Below are positions 17,684 to 26,774 of a DNA stretch of 60,754 nt, in pieces; the first letter of the stretch is position 1, and each line of letters opens with the position of its first letter. Source of the DNA: Variovorax boronicumulans NBRC 103145 (GTDB lineage: Bacteria > Pseudomonadota > Gammaproteobacteria > Burkholderiales > Burkholderiaceae_C); the NCBI RefSeq assembly GCF_001591345.1, contig NZ_BCUS01000027.1, forward strand, positions 1-60,754, in the 5' to 3' direction. Position numbers and translations under genes: made by a program. The notes below the pieces were generated by a model. The model was given only the letters and a program-made list of their open reading frames with translations. It was not told where the DNA came from and ran no database searches.

Positions 17684-18583
17684 TTACCTGCGGCGACGTG
17701 CCGGTGCCGGCTCCGGCGGCACGTAGGTCTGCGAAGGCGCGGCGCCACCGTCGACGCCCAAGCGGCCACCGCCACCCAGGCCCTGGCCGCGCACGGTCTG
17801 TGCCTTGTAGTTGCGCAGCGAACGGACCATCTGGTTGAACGCGTCCATGAAGGCTGCGGCAATCACCTTGCCCTGCGCCGTGTTGGTGTAGCCGCCAAGG
17901 CCACCGGCGCCGCTGCGGCCGGCCAGGCCGCCGAAGGCGCCGAAGTCGGTCTTGGAGGCGCTGCCCTCGGCTGCCGCGACCTGCACGCCCGAGCGGTTGT
18001 CGATGAGCGTCAGCAAGGCGCTGGCTTCCTTGGTCTGCAGGCTGCCGCCGACGGCCGCGATGGCGCGGCCACGGCCGCCGCCCACGAGACCGCCGAGCGC
18101 GCCGCCGATGCCGCCGGCATCGCTGTTGCTGAACACGATCTCGGGCGACAGGCCGTAGTCGGACGCCACCATCTGGCCGCGGCCGAAGTTGCTGCCGCCG
18201 CGCATCTCGCCCGACTGCTGCAGCGCGCGTTCACGCGTCATCGCGTTCATGCCGGCCGCGCCACGCTCGACCACCACGAAGCAGTTCGATTGCTGCACCA
18301 GCAAACGCAACAGATTTGCAGTAGGCGGCAAGCGGTACTCGCCCGTGAGGATGGTGTACCAGCCAGCGTTGACGTTCTCGACCAGCGAGACGGTCCCGAG
18401 CGGCGATTCGCAGCGCTCGAGCTGGCTGCTCTCGCCCGAGGTGGCACCGCCGGCGGCGCTGCCCGTGGCCATGGTCTTGGCCGATTGGCTGCCCATCTGC
18501 ATGTCGGTGGTGGCGCAGCCCGTGAGCAGCAGTGCGCCGACGGCGACTGCGGCGAGCGGGAACTTGGTGGCGAAGAACGGCAT
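17684..18583 (-). CDS. CsgG/HfaB-like outer-membrane lipoprotein
   Basis: 299 residues with a lipoprotein signal (LLLTGCATTD, Cys near residue 23). The CsgG-like core includes VNAGWYTILTGEYRLPPTANLLRLLVQQSNCFVVVERG and GQMVASDYGLSPEIVF, then a Gly-rich stretch (GGIGGALGGLVGGGRG), and SALLTLIDNRSGVQVAAAEGSASKTDFG. CsgG proteins make outer-membrane pores for curli or holdfast secretion; stand-alone relatives are common and their cargo is unknown. There are no curli genes nearby. The start at 18581-18583 is chosen because it gives a signal peptide. The C-terminus is Pro/Arg-rich. Confidence 0.82.
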   Translation of the reverse strand: MPFFATKFPLAAVAVGALLLTGCATTDMQMGSQSAKTMATGSAAGGATSGESSQLERCESPLGTVSLVENVNAGWYTILTGEYRLPPTANLLRLLVQQSNCFVVVERGAAGMNAMTRERALQQSGEMRGGSNFGRGQMVASDYGLSPEIVFSNSDAGGIGGALGGLVGGGRGRAIAAVGGSLQTKEASALLTLIDNRSGVQVAAAEGSASKTDFGAFGGLAGRSGAGGLGGYTNTAQGKVIAAAFMDAFNQMVRSLRNYKAQTVRGQGLGGGGRLGVDGGAAPSQTYVPPEPAPARRRR

Positions 18584-18714
18584 GGTCGACTCCCTCGTTT
18601 CGATGGTGGTGGTCTTGCAGGGCTGAAAGAAAAACCGCGATCGAGGATACGCGCAAAGGATTGCAGGAATCAATCAAACGAACGCAGGGGTCCGTCTTCG
18701 CAACACAGGTCGAA

Positions 18715-19668
18715 CTAGGCCGTTCGGCGGATGCGTTCGATGAGTCCGTTGAGCGCTTCGATGGAGCCGAAGTGGATCGCCAGCTCGCCACTCTCGCCGC
18801 GCTTCGTGCGCTTCTTGATGCGCACCTCGACCTCGGCCGTGAGCAGGTCGGCCAGCTCTTCTTCCACGCGCTGCAGGTCGCGCGACTTCTCGCCGGCATT
18901 GCCGCGCCGCGAGGGCGTGAGCGTGAACTCGGCCGCGAGCTTCTTCACCAGCGCCTCGGCCTCGCGCACCGACATCTTCTTGGCGGCGATCTGGTTGGCG
19001 GCGGTGATCTGCGTGCCGCGATCGAGCGACAGCAGCGCGCGCGCATGGCCCATGTCGATGTCGCCGGCCATCAGCATCAGCTGCGCGGGCTCGGCCAGGT
19101 TCAGCAGGCGCAGCAGGTTGCTGGCGGCGCTGCGCGAACGGCCCACGGCCTGGGCCGCCATTTCGTGAGTGAGCCCAAACTCGGTCACCAGGCGTTGCAG
19201 GCCTTGGGCCTCTTCCAGCGGATTGAGGTCTTCGCGCTGGATGTTCTCGATGAGCGACATGGCCGCCGCGGCCTCGTTGGGCACGTCGCGCACCAGCACC
19301 GGCACGGTGTCCAGGCCGGCGAGCCGGGCGGCACGGAAGCGCCGCTCGCCCGCGATGATTTCGTACTCGGCGTTCTTGGCCGCGGCCGATTCGGCGTCGA
19401 GCCGGCGCACCAGGATCGGCTGCATGATGCCCTGCACCTTGATGCTCTCGGCCAGCTCGTAGAGCGCGCCCTCGTCCATGCGGGTGCGCGGCTGGTAGAC
19501 GCCGGCCACCATCTGGTCGAGCTTCAGGGTGTTGGGGTTCTGCGGGGCGCCGCCCTCTTCCGTGGCGCGGTCGCCGCCATTGCCGAGCGGATCGGCGGAG
19601 GGTGCGGCCGTCGGGCCGAGCAGCGCTTCGAGGCCGCGGCCCAGGCCCTTGGGTTTCTTGGTCGCCAT
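18715..19668 (-). CDS. parB: Chromosome partitioning protein ParB
   Basis: 317 residues starting MATKKPKGLGRGLEALLG, the ParA-stimulating N-terminal motif. The ParB/Srx CTPase domain contains QPRTRMD and AGERRFRAARLAGL (the C-motif GERRxRA); ENIQREDLNPLEEAQG and the helix-turn-helix TEFGLTHEMAAQAVGRSRSAASNLLRLLNL follow, then a C-terminal dimerisation domain. It binds parS, spreads as a CTP-dependent clamp and works with ParA to segregate origins. Two matching parS sites lie 2.3 and 3.5 kb away in rsmG and mnmG. The start overlaps the stop of the RBBP9-like gene (TGATG). Confidence 0.96.
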   Translation of the reverse strand: MATKKPKGLGRGLEALLGPTAAPSADPLGNGGDRATEEGGAPQNPNTLKLDQMVAGVYQPRTRMDEGALYELAESIKVQGIMQPILVRRLDAESAAAKNAEYEIIAGERRFRAARLAGLDTVPVLVRDVPNEAAAAMSLIENIQREDLNPLEEAQGLQRLVTEFGLTHEMAAQAVGRSRSAASNLLRLLNLAEPAQLMLMAGDIDMGHARALLSLDRGTQITAANQIAAKKMSVREAEALVKKLAAEFTLTPSRRGNAGEKSRDLQRVEEELADLLTAEVEVRIKKRTKRGESGELAIHFGSIEALNGLIERIRRTA

Positions 19669-20213
19669 CAGTGCGTGTCTTTCGAGAGGTCGTTCAGGAG
19701 TTTCCGGCCTTCGGGCCAGTCGCCCAGGCCGGATTCGGCGTTCAGGTGGCCGCCGGTGCCGGCATCGATGAAGCGTGCGCCCCAGTCGCGGGCCAGCTGC
19801 TTCGAGCGCGAGGCTTCGCAGTACGGGTCGTCGTTGGCGGCGATGAGCACGGCCGGAAACGGCAGCGGCTGGCGCACGATGGGCGCCCAGCCGGGAATCA
19901 ATTGGCGCAGGTCGTCGCGCTCCAGGTCGCCGGGCGCCACCAGCAGCGCGCCGCGCACCTTGTGCGTGTGGCGCGAGTGGGCCGCCCAGGCGGCGGTGAG
20001 GATGCAGCCGAGGCTGTGGGCAGCCAACACCACTTGGCCCGGCGCGGCCAGCACTTCTTCTTCGAGGCGGATCGACCAGTCGCCGCGCAGCGGGCGCATC
20101 CATTCGTGCTGGTCGACGCGGTGGTCGCCGTAGACCGACTCCCAGCGGGTCTGCCAATGGCCGGGGCCGCTGTTCTGCCATCCGGGCAGCAGCAGGATGC
20201 GGGGTTCACTCAT
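19668..20213 (-). CDS. RBBP9/YdeN-type alpha/beta hydrolase
   Basis: 181 residues. The start ILLLPGWQNSGPGHWQ is typical of the RBBP9 family, the nucleophile is Ser in AAHSLGC, the acid is in ANDDPYC, and the His is in GGHLNAESG. Members are small serine hydrolases of mostly unknown substrate. It is inserted between parA and parB in the same orientation, touching parB by one base, so it is co-transcribed with the partition genes. The core par operon does not usually contain a hydrolase, and no link to segregation is known to me. Confidence 0.88.
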   Translation of the reverse strand: MSEPRILLLPGWQNSGPGHWQTRWESVYGDHRVDQHEWMRPLRGDWSIRLEEEVLAAPGQVVLAAHSLGCILTAAWAAHSRHTHKVRGALLVAPGDLERDDLRQLIPGWAPIVRQPLPFPAVLIAANDDPYCEASRSKQLARDWGARFIDAGTGGHLNAESGLGDWPEGRKLLNDLSKDTH

Positions 20214-20261
20214 GGCTGGTTGCTACGAACTTGATAGCGCCTGCCGCCCTTCGGGCGGGCG

Positions 20262-21182
20262 TCAGACGGGGTTTTGGTCGGTATCGGCGACGGAAGCGGA
20301 AGGCGCGGCGGCCAGCACATCGTCGGGAATCGGCAGGTCGGGCACCACGCGCGGCGGGGGCGTGACCGGCGGTGCCACCGCACCCGAGGCGAAGGCGCTC
20401 GCGGGCGGCATCTTGGCGACCAGCTCTTCGGCGAAGGCGATGAAGGCCTGGCTGCCGCGGGCGGACGGATCGAACACCACGCCCGGCAGGCCGTAGCTCG
20501 GTGCTTCGGCCAGGCGCACATTGCGCGGGATCACGGTGTCGAACACCTTGTCGCCGAAGTGGGACTTGAGCTGCTCGCTCACCTGCTGCTGCAGCGTGAT
20601 GCGCGGATCGAACATCACGCGCAGCAGGCCGATGATCTGCAGGTTCTTGTTGAGGTTGGCGTGCACCTGCTTGATGGTGTTGACCAGGTCCGTGAGCCCT
20701 TCGAGCGCGAAGTACTCGCACTGCATCGGCACGATCACGCCGTGGGCCGCGCACAGACCGTTGAGCGTGAGCAGGCTCAGGCTCGGCGGGCAGTCGATCA
20801 GCACGAAGTCGTACTCGGCGCCGACCGCGGCCAGCGCGGTGCGCAGGCGTTTTTCGCGGCGGTCGAGCGCCACCATTTCGACTTCGGCACCGGCCAGTTC
20901 ACGGTTGGCGCCCAGCACGTCGTAGCTGGCTTCGGCCTCCACGAGCTTGTCGGACTTCACCCGCGCCTCGGCCACCGAGGCCGATTCGAGCAGCACGTCG
21001 TACACCGTGAGCTCCAGCTGGCGCTTGTCGATGCCCGAACCCATGGTGGCGTTGCCCTGGGGGTCGAGGTCGATCATCAGCACCCGCTGGCCCACCTTGG
21101 CCAGGCCGGCGGCGAGATTGACGGTGGTGGTGGTCTTGCCGACGCCGCCCTTCTGGTTGGCGATGCAGAAAATCTTGGCCAT
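20262..21182 (-). CDS. parA: Chromosome partitioning ATPase ParA
   Basis: 306 residues: MAKIFCIANQKGGVGKTTTT contains the deviant Walker A with the signature Lys before GGVGKT; FVLIDCPPSLSLLT is Walker A', and GLLRVMFDPR follows. Length and the absence of an N-terminal HTH identify a chromosomal (small, Soj-like) ParA. It forms ATP-dependent gradients on the nucleoid that move ParB-parS complexes. The C-terminal ~45 residues are Ala/Pro-rich. The 48-bp gap to the downstream hydrolase contains a GCCGCCC-TTC-GGGCGG hairpin. Confidence 0.95.
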   Translation of the reverse strand: MAKIFCIANQKGGVGKTTTTVNLAAGLAKVGQRVLMIDLDPQGNATMGSGIDKRQLELTVYDVLLESASVAEARVKSDKLVEAEASYDVLGANRELAGAEVEMVALDRREKRLRTALAAVGAEYDFVLIDCPPSLSLLTLNGLCAAHGVIVPMQCEYFALEGLTDLVNTIKQVHANLNKNLQIIGLLRVMFDPRITLQQQVSEQLKSHFGDKVFDTVIPRNVRLAEAPSYGLPGVVFDPSARGSQAFIAFAEELVAKMPPASAFASGAVAPPVTPPPRVVPDLPIPDDVLAAAPSASVADTDQNPV

Positions 21183-21211
21183 GTGTCGTCAGTGCGGGTC
21201 GTCGGGGTCGG

Positions 21212-21826
21212 TCAGCGCGAGATCGCGAGCTTGATGCCGAAGGCAATCAGGAAGGTGCCGGCCAGCTTTTCGAGCGTGGCCGAGATGCGGGGATTGGCGC
21301 GGATGCGCTCGGCCAGGAAGTGCGTGAGCAGCGTCGAGGTCAGGCCGTACAGAAAGGTCAGCGCGGCGATGGTCACGGCCATGGCGCCGAAGGTGACGAC
21401 GCCCTGGTGGCGCGCCGGATCGACGAACAGCGGGAAGAAGGCCATGTAGAACACGATCGCCTTGGGGTTCAGCAAGGTGATCGTCAGCGCCTGGCGCAGG
21501 AAATGGCTCGGGCGGATGTTCAGGATCGGTGCCGCGCCGGGCTTGGCCAGGAGCATCTTGAGGCCGAGCCACGCCAGGTAGGCGGCGCCCAGCCACTGCA
21601 CCGCCTTGAAGGCCGCCGGGTAGGCGGCCAGCACGGCCGACACGCCCGCCACCGCCGCCCACATCAGGACCTGGTCTCCCAGGATCACGCCGAAGGTCGC
21701 TGCCAGGCCGCCACGAATGCCACCTTTGCTGGTCGAGGTGATCAGCGCCAGATTGCCCGGACCGGGAATCAGAAGGAACAGGACGATGGCGGCGACGAAT
21801 GCGCCGTAGTCAGCGATGCCGAACAT
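21212..21826 (-). CDS. LysE family translocator
   Basis: 204 residues with six hydrophobic segments. The start FGIADYGAFVAAIVLFLLIPGPGNLALI is the LysE/RhtB signature (PGPGNL), and later LNPKAIVFYMAFFPLFVDP matches the family second motif. These inner-membrane exporters pump out amino acids or homoserine lactones. It is 29 bp upstream of parA in the same direction and downstream of rsmG, interposed in an otherwise cell-cycle-related locus. The exported compound cannot be predicted from sequence. Confidence 0.9.
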   Translation of the reverse strand: MFGIADYGAFVAAIVLFLLIPGPGNLALITSTSKGGIRGGLAATFGVILGDQVLMWAAVAGVSAVLAAYPAAFKAVQWLGAAYLAWLGLKMLLAKPGAAPILNIRPSHFLRQALTITLLNPKAIVFYMAFFPLFVDPARHQGVVTFGAMAVTIAALTFLYGLTSTLLTHFLAERIRANPRISATLEKLAGTFLIAFGIKLAISR

Positions 21827-21900
21827 GGGATGTGCCTCGAAAAAGAGAGCCAGGGGGAGGCTTCGAGTCTAAGGCAGGCCAGCGCCGGGAAGATTGCTCC

Positions 21901-21922
21901 GGCACCGGCTTTTGCCGGCGCC
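21901..21922. other. GC-rich hairpin between rsmG and lysE
   Basis: GGCACCGGC-TTTT-GCCGGCGCC forms a 9-bp stem with one mismatch. It lies just after the rsmG stop in that gene's direction. There is no clear T run after it on the minus strand, so it may be an attenuator or transcript-stabilising hairpin rather than a full terminator. Confidence 0.5.
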
Positions 21923-21940
21923 GGCGCATCTTTTACGAAA

Positions 21941-22585
21941 TCAGGCGGCCTCTTTGCGCGCCCAGACGATGCAGCGCTCGGCATCCAGGCCCGGCACCGT
22001 CAGTTGTTCCACGTGAAACACTGCGACGCCGGCCGGCAAAGCGGCCAGTTCGTCGGTCGGCACCTTGCCCTTCATGGCCAGCCAGACGCCGCCCGGTGCC
22101 AGCAGATGCACCGAGCCGTTGAAGAAATCGGGCAGCGACGCGAAGGCGCGCGAGCTGATCACCTCGTAGCTGCCGGCCAGCGATTCGACCCGCGCATGCA
22201 AGCCGCGCAGGTTCGGCAGCTCCAGTTCGGCCGCCACCTGCTGCACGAAGGCCGCCTTCTTGGCGACGGCGTCGAGGCAACTGACCTCGATGTCGGGCCG
22301 CATGATGGCGATCACCACGCCCGGCAGACCGCCGCCGGAGCCGACGTCGAGCAGCCTGCCCTTCCCTGCCCACTCGCGCTGCAGCGGTGCGACGGCCGCG
22401 AGGCTGTCGAGCAGGTGGTGCGTCATGACGCCGGCCGGGTCGCGCACGGCCGTCAGGTTGTAGACCTTGTTCCACTTGAGCATCAGCGTGCCGTAGGCCA
22501 GCAGCTGTTCGCCCTGCGTGTCGGACAGGGCCACGCCCAGGGCGGCTGCGCCTGCGCGCAGCGTGTCGAGGGGCGTCGCGCTCAT
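21941..22585 (-). CDS. rsmG: 16S rRNA (guanine-527-N7) methyltransferase RsmG
   Basis: 214 residues. The SAM-binding motif is [16 protein letters not shown] (about 78-93), preceded by [16 protein letters not shown], the RsmG N-terminal signature, and followed by [12 protein letters not shown]. It methylates G527 of 16S rRNA, and loss gives low-level streptomycin resistance. Its start overlaps the mnmG stop by four bases, the conserved gidA-gidB arrangement. A near-perfect parS (22005-22020) lies inside its 3' part. Confidence 0.95.
   Translation of the reverse strand: MSATPLDTLRAGAAALGVALSDTQGEQLLAYGTLMLKWNKVYNLTAVRDPAGVMTHHLLDSLAAVAPLQREWAGKGRLLDVGSGGGLPGVVIAIMRPDIEVSCLDAVAKKAAFVQQVAAELELPNLRGLHARVESLAGSYEVISSRAFASLPDFFNGSVHLLAPGGVWLAMKGKVPTDELAALPAGVAVFHVEQLTVPGLDAERCIVWARKEAA
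22005..22020. promoter_or_regulatory. parS: parS-like ParB binding site (in rsmG)
   Basis: TGTTCCACGTGAAACA differs from the consensus palindrome TGTTTCACGTGAAACA at one base. It lies within the rsmG coding region about 2.3 kb from parB. The location in the gid-par locus is typical for bacterial parS clusters close to the replication origin. Confidence 0.85.
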
Positions 22586-24567
22586 GGTGCGGTGTGCGGC
22601 TCGGTGGCAGCAGCTTCGGTGGTTTCTGTGGTCGCGGCGGTATCGGCGGCGTCGCGGGCAAAGGCCTTGTGCCCGCCCTTGCGCAGGTGAATCATCAGCA
22701 GCGAGATCGCGGCGGGCGTCACGCCCGAGATGCGCGATGCCAGTCCCAGCGTTTCGGGCCGGTGCTTGTCCAGCTTCTGGCGCACTTCGAAACTCAGGGC
22801 CTTGACCTGGCCGTAGTCGAAGTCGGCCGGCAGCTTCAGGTTCTCGAAGTGGGCGGCGCGCTCCACTTCGTCGTGCTGGCGCTCGATGTAGCCGGAGTAC
22901 TTGGCCGAGATCTCGATCTGCTCGATCTCGGAAGCGCTCAGCGCCGACGACGGGCCGTACTTGCCGCCGTCCAGCGACATCAGGGTTTCGTAGTTCACGT
23001 CGGGCCGGCGCAGCAGGTCGGCCAGGTTGTATTCGTGCTCGATGGCTTTGCCCAGCACCCGGGCCGACTCGGTCGCCGGCAGGTTGCGCGGGTTCACCCA
23101 GATCGACTTGAGCCGCTCTGTTTCACGTGAAACAGCGTCGCGCTTTCGGCTGAAAGCGTCCCAGCGTGCGTCGTCCACGAGGCCCAGCTTGCGCCCTGCT
23201 TCGGTCAGGCGCATGTCGGCGTTGTCCTCGCGCAGCTGCAGCCGGAACTCGGCGCGGCTGGTGAACATGCGGTACGGCTCGGTCACGCCCTTGGTGATCA
23301 GGTCGTCGACCAGCACGCCGAGGTAGGCCTCGTCGCGGCGCGGCAGCCAGGCGTCTTCACCGCGGCATTGCAGCGCGGCGTTGATGCCGGCGAACAGGCC
23401 TTGGGCCGCCGCCTCTTCGTAGCCGGTGGTGCCGTTGATCTGGCCGGCAAAGAACAGGCCGCGGATCGCACGCGTCTCGAAGCTGCTCTTGAGCTCGCGC
23501 GGATCGAAGTAGTCGTACTCGATGGCGTAGCCCGGACGCAGGATGTGGGCGTTTTCCAGGCCCGGCATCGAGCGCACCAGCTGGTACTGGATGTCGAATG
23601 GCAGACTGGTCGAGATCCCGTTCGGGTAGTACTCGTTGGTCGTCAGGCCTTCGGGCTCGAGAAAGATCTGGTGGCTGTCCTTGTCGGCGAAGCGGTTGAT
23701 CTTGTCTTCGACGCTCGGGCAGTAGCGCGGACCGACACCGTCGATCTTGCCGGTGAACATCGGGCTGCGGTCGAAGCCCGAGCGGATGATGTCGTGCGTG
23801 CGCTGGTTGGTGTGCGTCACCCAGCACGGCATCTGCTGCGGGTGCATCTCGACCTTGCCCATGAAGCTGAACACCGGCATCGGCCCTGCCCCGCCGGGCA
23901 TGCCGTCGCCGGGTTGTTCGGTGCACTTCGAGAAGTCGATGCTGCGGCCGTCCAGGCGCGGCGGCGTGCCGGTCTTGAGGCGACCCTGCGGCAGCTTGAG
24001 TTCCTTCAGGCGCGCCGACAGGCTGATTGCCGGCGGATCGCCTGCGCGGCCGGCCTGGTAGTTGTCGAGGCCGACGTGGATGCGGCCGTCGAGGAACGTG
24101 CCCGCGGTCAGCACCACGGTGCGTGCGCGGAAAGAAATGCCCACCTGCGTGACGGCGCCGACCACGCGATCGCCTTCGATCATCAGGTCGTCGACGGCTT
24201 GCTGGAACAGGCTGAGGTTCGGCTGGTTTTCCAGGCGGTGGCGGATCGCGGCCTTGTACAGCACGCGGTCGGCCTGCGCCCGCGTGGCGCGCACGGCCGG
24301 GCCCTTGCTCGAATTGAGGATGCGGAACTGGATGCCCGCCTCGTCCGTGGCAATGGCCATCGCGCCGCCGAGCGCGTCGACCTCCTTCACGAGGTGGCCC
24401 TTGCCGATACCGCCGATCGACGGGTTGCAGCTCATCTGCCCCAGCGTCTCGATGTTGTGGGAGAGCAGCAGCGTCTTGGCGCCCATGCGTGCGGAAGCGA
24501 GCGCGGCTTCGGTGCCGGCATGGCCACCGCCGACGACGATCACATCGAATTCTTCGGGGTACAGCAT
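22582..24567 (-). CDS. mnmG: tRNA uridine-5-carboxymethylaminomethyl modification enzyme MnmG (GidA)
   Basis: 661 residues from the ATG at 24565-24567 ([20 protein letters not shown]). The FAD-binding [10 protein letters not shown], the [24 protein letters not shown] signature, [13 protein letters not shown] and the C-terminal helical MnmE-binding domain are all present and the length is normal. With MnmE it installs the cmnm5 group on wobble U34 of several tRNAs, using FAD, glycine and methylenetetrahydrofolate. An upstream in-frame start would add only seven residues. The last ~25 residues are a Thr/Ala-rich tail. A perfect parS lies at 23119-23134. Confidence 0.96.
   Translation of the reverse strand: MLYPEEFDVIVVGGGHAGTEAALASARMGAKTLLLSHNIETLGQMSCNPSIGGIGKGHLVKEVDALGGAMAIATDEAGIQFRILNSSKGPAVRATRAQADRVLYKAAIRHRLENQPNLSLFQQAVDDLMIEGDRVVGAVTQVGISFRARTVVLTAGTFLDGRIHVGLDNYQAGRAGDPPAISLSARLKELKLPQGRLKTGTPPRLDGRSIDFSKCTEQPGDGMPGGAGPMPVFSFMGKVEMHPQQMPCWVTHTNQRTHDIIRSGFDRSPMFTGKIDGVGPRYCPSVEDKINRFADKDSHQIFLEPEGLTTNEYYPNGISTSLPFDIQYQLVRSMPGLENAHILRPGYAIEYDYFDPRELKSSFETRAIRGLFFAGQINGTTGYEEAAAQGLFAGINAALQCRGEDAWLPRRDEAYLGVLVDDLITKGVTEPYRMFTSRAEFRLQLREDNADMRLTEAGRKLGLVDDARWDAFSRKRDAVSRETERLKSIWVNPRNLPATESARVLGKAIEHEYNLADLLRRPDVNYETLMSLDGGKYGPSSALSASEIEQIEISAKYSGYIERQHDEVERAAHFENLKLPADFDYGQVKALSFEVRQKLDKHRPETLGLASRISGVTPAAISLLMIHLRKGGHKAFARDAADTAATTETTEAAATEPHTAP
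23119..23134. promoter_or_regulatory. parS: Perfect parS ParB binding site (in mnmG)
   Basis: TGTTTCACGTGAAACA is the exact consensus parS palindrome. It is inside mnmG, 1.1 kb from the second, near-perfect site in rsmG and on the same operon as parA and parB. Confidence 0.93.
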
Positions 24568-24713
24568 TGGAAAAAGGGGGCGCACCACAGACGCGTGCGC
24601 GGCGCAAAAAAGGGCACTAATTTTAAGCGGCGATGCCCTGCCGCAACCCCTGTGTGGACAAGCTAGGGAGCCGCGCCAAAATCGGCCCGGAGCCTTATCG
24701 ATATTGCGCTGGA

Positions 24714-24732
24714 TGCTATATATTTAATAGCA
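24714..24732. repeat. Short AT-rich inverted repeat
   Basis: TGCTAT-ATATTTA-ATAGCA, 6-bp perfect arms, in the ~200-bp gap between the transglutaminase stop and mnmG. It is a sharp AT-rich island in a GC-rich region. It may be a remnant of a dispersed repeat with GCTAT...ATAGC ends or a terminator-like structure for the transglutaminase transcript, but no T run marks a standard terminator. Confidence 0.45.
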
Positions 24733-24764
24733 AACAACCCGCATCAGGCGGTCGCCTGGGAGGG

Positions 24765-25631
24765 TCAGAGCACCGGTTCGGGCTTCTCGATGCCTCGCAG
24801 CTCGCCGCTGGGCGCCGGCGTGCGCGGCGCAATGGCCCGCTCGTCCTGCAGCTCGCGCACGGCGAGCTTCTTGTCGGTCATGCGCACCGCCCCGAAGATC
24901 GTGGAGAACGCCACGTCCTTCGCGTCGCGCCCCGTGCCCACGCGCACCAGCCGGTCGACGGGCGCCATGCGGGTCGGATCGAACAGCACCCACTGCCCGC
25001 CCAGCCACACTTCGAACACGGCATGGAAATCCTGCGGCGGCTCGTCGAACCACACATAGCCCACCACCAGCCGCGCCGGAATGTTGAGCGCGCGGCAGAA
25101 GGTGATGCCCAGGTGCGCGAAGTCGCGGCACACGCCAGCGCGCTGCACGAACACTTCGCGCGCCGTGGTGGTCGAGTCGCTGCTGCCCGGCACGTAGACG
25201 ATGCTGTCGTGGATCCAGTCGGCAATCGCCTGCACGCGGCCGATGCCCGGCGGCAGGTCGCCGAAGAGCTGCTGCGCGCAGCGCGCCAGCAAGTCCGACT
25301 CGCAGTAGCGCGTGGGCAGCAGGTCGCCCAGCACCGCGTCGGGCAGCTGGCTCACCGGCACCTCGGGCAAGGTGGCCGGCACATGCACCACCGGTCGCCG
25401 CACCGTCGCGCGGTAGGCGATGGTCAGTGGCCCGGGCGCCGCGTCGAAACGCACGAAACGGTTGCCGCTGTCGGCCTCGCAGCCCACCCGCAGCCGCGCG
25501 GGCGGCTCGATGGTCAGCGTCTCGGCCAGCACCGCCTGCGCACCCGTGCGCGCGGCCTCGATGTTCAGCCGCAGGTGCGCCGGGGCGTCCACCTCGTAGT
25601 CCAGGCGCAGGTCGACGTGCGACAGGTGCAT
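24765..25631 (-). CDS. Transglutaminase-like cysteine protease family protein
   Basis: 288 residues from the ATG at 25629-25631. The N-terminal ~100 residues are a beta-rich domain; the transglutaminase core has Cys168 in GVCRDFAHLG, His203 in DFHAVFEVW and Asp218 in LFDPTRMAP, a full Cys-His-Asp triad. No signal peptide is seen, so it is probably cytoplasmic. Bacterial members of this type are thought to be proteases or peptide amidases; a substrate is not known. It lies 17 bp downstream of the DUF1328 gene on the same strand. Confidence 0.88.
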   Translation of the reverse strand: MHLSHVDLRLDYEVDAPAHLRLNIEAARTGAQAVLAETLTIEPPARLRVGCEADSGNRFVRFDAAPGPLTIAYRATVRRPVVHVPATLPEVPVSQLPDAVLGDLLPTRYCESDLLARCAQQLFGDLPPGIGRVQAIADWIHDSIVYVPGSSDSTTTAREVFVQRAGVCRDFAHLGITFCRALNIPARLVVGYVWFDEPPQDFHAVFEVWLGGQWVLFDPTRMAPVDRLVRVGTGRDAKDVAFSTIFGAVRMTDKKLAVRELQDERAIAPRTPAPSGELRGIEKPEPVL

Positions 25632-25648
25632 GGCATGGGGCAAGGCGG

Positions 25649-25834
25649 TCAATCGAGCGCCTTCTTCACCGCACCCACGCCGAGTGCGGCCAGCACCACG
25701 AACAGCACCGCCAGCACGAGGAACAGGCCGAACAGCAGCTTGGCGATGCCCGCCGCGCCGGCCGCCACGCCGCCGAATCCCAGCAGACCCGCCACGAGCG
25801 AGATGACCGCAAAAATGATCGCGTACTTGAGCAT
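25649..25834 (-). CDS. DUF1328 (YtjA family) small membrane protein
   Basis: 61 residues: [35 protein letters not shown]... Two hydrophobic helices with a Gly/Ala-rich hairpin are diagnostic of DUF1328. Homologues are small inner-membrane proteins of unknown function, often stress-inducible. The start at 25832-25834 is preceded by AGGAG; the longer frame to 25945 is not supported. It precedes the transglutaminase by 17 bp. Confidence 0.88.
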   Translation of the reverse strand: MLKYAIIFAVISLVAGLLGFGGVAAGAAGIAKLLFGLFLVLAVLFVVLAALGVGAVKKALD

Positions 25835-26024
25835 GGTGAACCACTCCTTGGTTGCTTTGCGGCGGGCATGCGCCGCCGTGTCCGGACTGTAGGAAGGCCC
25901 ACCGTGCCGCCCGATAGTCGGCGCGCGCGAGCCGCCGTAGGACAAAAACGCGATGCGACCAAACCCGCTAGCATCCCTTTCGGTCGCACAGATCTTTTCC
26001 TTCTATCCATTGGAGTTTTTTCGA

Positions 26025-26633
26025 ATGAAGCTGTACTACTCGCCCGGCGCCTGCTCGCTCTCCCCCCACATCGCGCTGCACGAAGCGGGCATCGCCTTCG
26101 AGCCCGTGCTGGCCAGCACCAAGAGCCACAAGCTGCAGGACGGCACCGACTACTACGGCATCAACCCGCTGGGCTACGTGCCGATGCTCGAGCTCGACGA
26201 CGGCACCCGCCTGCGCGAAGGCCCGGCCATCGTGCAATACATTGCCGACCTCGCCCCCACCAAGAACCTCGCGCCCGCCAACGGCACCATGCCGCGCTAC
26301 CGCCTGCAGGAATGGCTGACCTTCATCGGCACCGAGATGCACAAGGGCTTCAGCCCGCTGTTCAACCCGGCCATGCCCGAGGAAGCCAAGTCCATCTCCA
26401 AGGACAAGCTCAAGGCCCGCTTCCAGTGGCTCGACGGCGAACTCTCCGCCAAGCAGTACCTGATGGGCGAGCATTTCAGCGTGGCCGACGGCTACCTGTT
26501 CACCGTGACCAACTGGACCAAGCCCACCGGCGTGGACATCTCGGACTTCCCCAACGTGCTGGCCTGGCACGCCCGCGTCGCCGCCCGCCCCGCCGTTCAG
26601 GAAGCGATGAAGGCCGAAGGCCTGCTGAAGTAA
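26025..26633 (+). CDS. Glutathione S-transferase (beta class)
   Basis: 202 residues starting MKLYYSPGACSLSPHIALHEAG, with the beta-class Cys10 that forms a mixed disulfide with glutathione. The thioredoxin-like domain includes INPLGYVPMLELDDG (cis-Pro) and GPAIVQYIADL; the helical domain has GEHFSVADGYLFTV. It conjugates or reduces electrophiles in the cytoplasm. It is preceded by a TTGGAG-type ribosome site and followed by a terminator at 26707, so it is monocistronic. Confidence 0.92.
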   Translation: MKLYYSPGACSLSPHIALHEAGIAFEPVLASTKSHKLQDGTDYYGINPLGYVPMLELDDGTRLREGPAIVQYIADLAPTKNLAPANGTMPRYRLQEWLTFIGTEMHKGFSPLFNPAMPEEAKSISKDKLKARFQWLDGELSAKQYLMGEHFSVADGYLFTVTNWTKPTGVDISDFPNVLAWHARVAARPAVQEAMKAEGLLK

Positions 26634-26706
26634 GCAAAAGCACGCAGAACGCGACGCCAGCGACGATCCGGGCCACCCAAGGGAAAACCCGAATCACCGC
26701 AGCCAC

Positions 26707-26731
26707 AAGCCGCATGCCGCGGCTTTTTTTT
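26707..26731 (+). terminator. Intrinsic terminator after the GST gene
   Basis: AAGCCGC-ATGCC-GCGGCTT followed by a run of T residues. The 7-bp stem and T tract fit a Rho-independent terminator on the plus strand, about 75 bp after the GST stop and 44 bp before the next gene. Confidence 0.8.
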
Positions 26732-26774
26732 CGGGCGACGCTACGGCATCCGTCACCAGGAAGCCGAGCCGCCC

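Noticed and set aside
20222..20252. GC hairpin (GCCGCCC-TTC-GGGCGG) between parA and the RBBP9-like gene
   Set aside because: No T run and inside an operon with close spacing; kept only as a note, not as a terminator.
24653..24661. TGTGGACAA, a one-mismatch DnaA box upstream of mnmG
   Set aside because: Isolated single near-match in a window of 60 kb; not enough without neighbouring boxes or an AT-rich tract.
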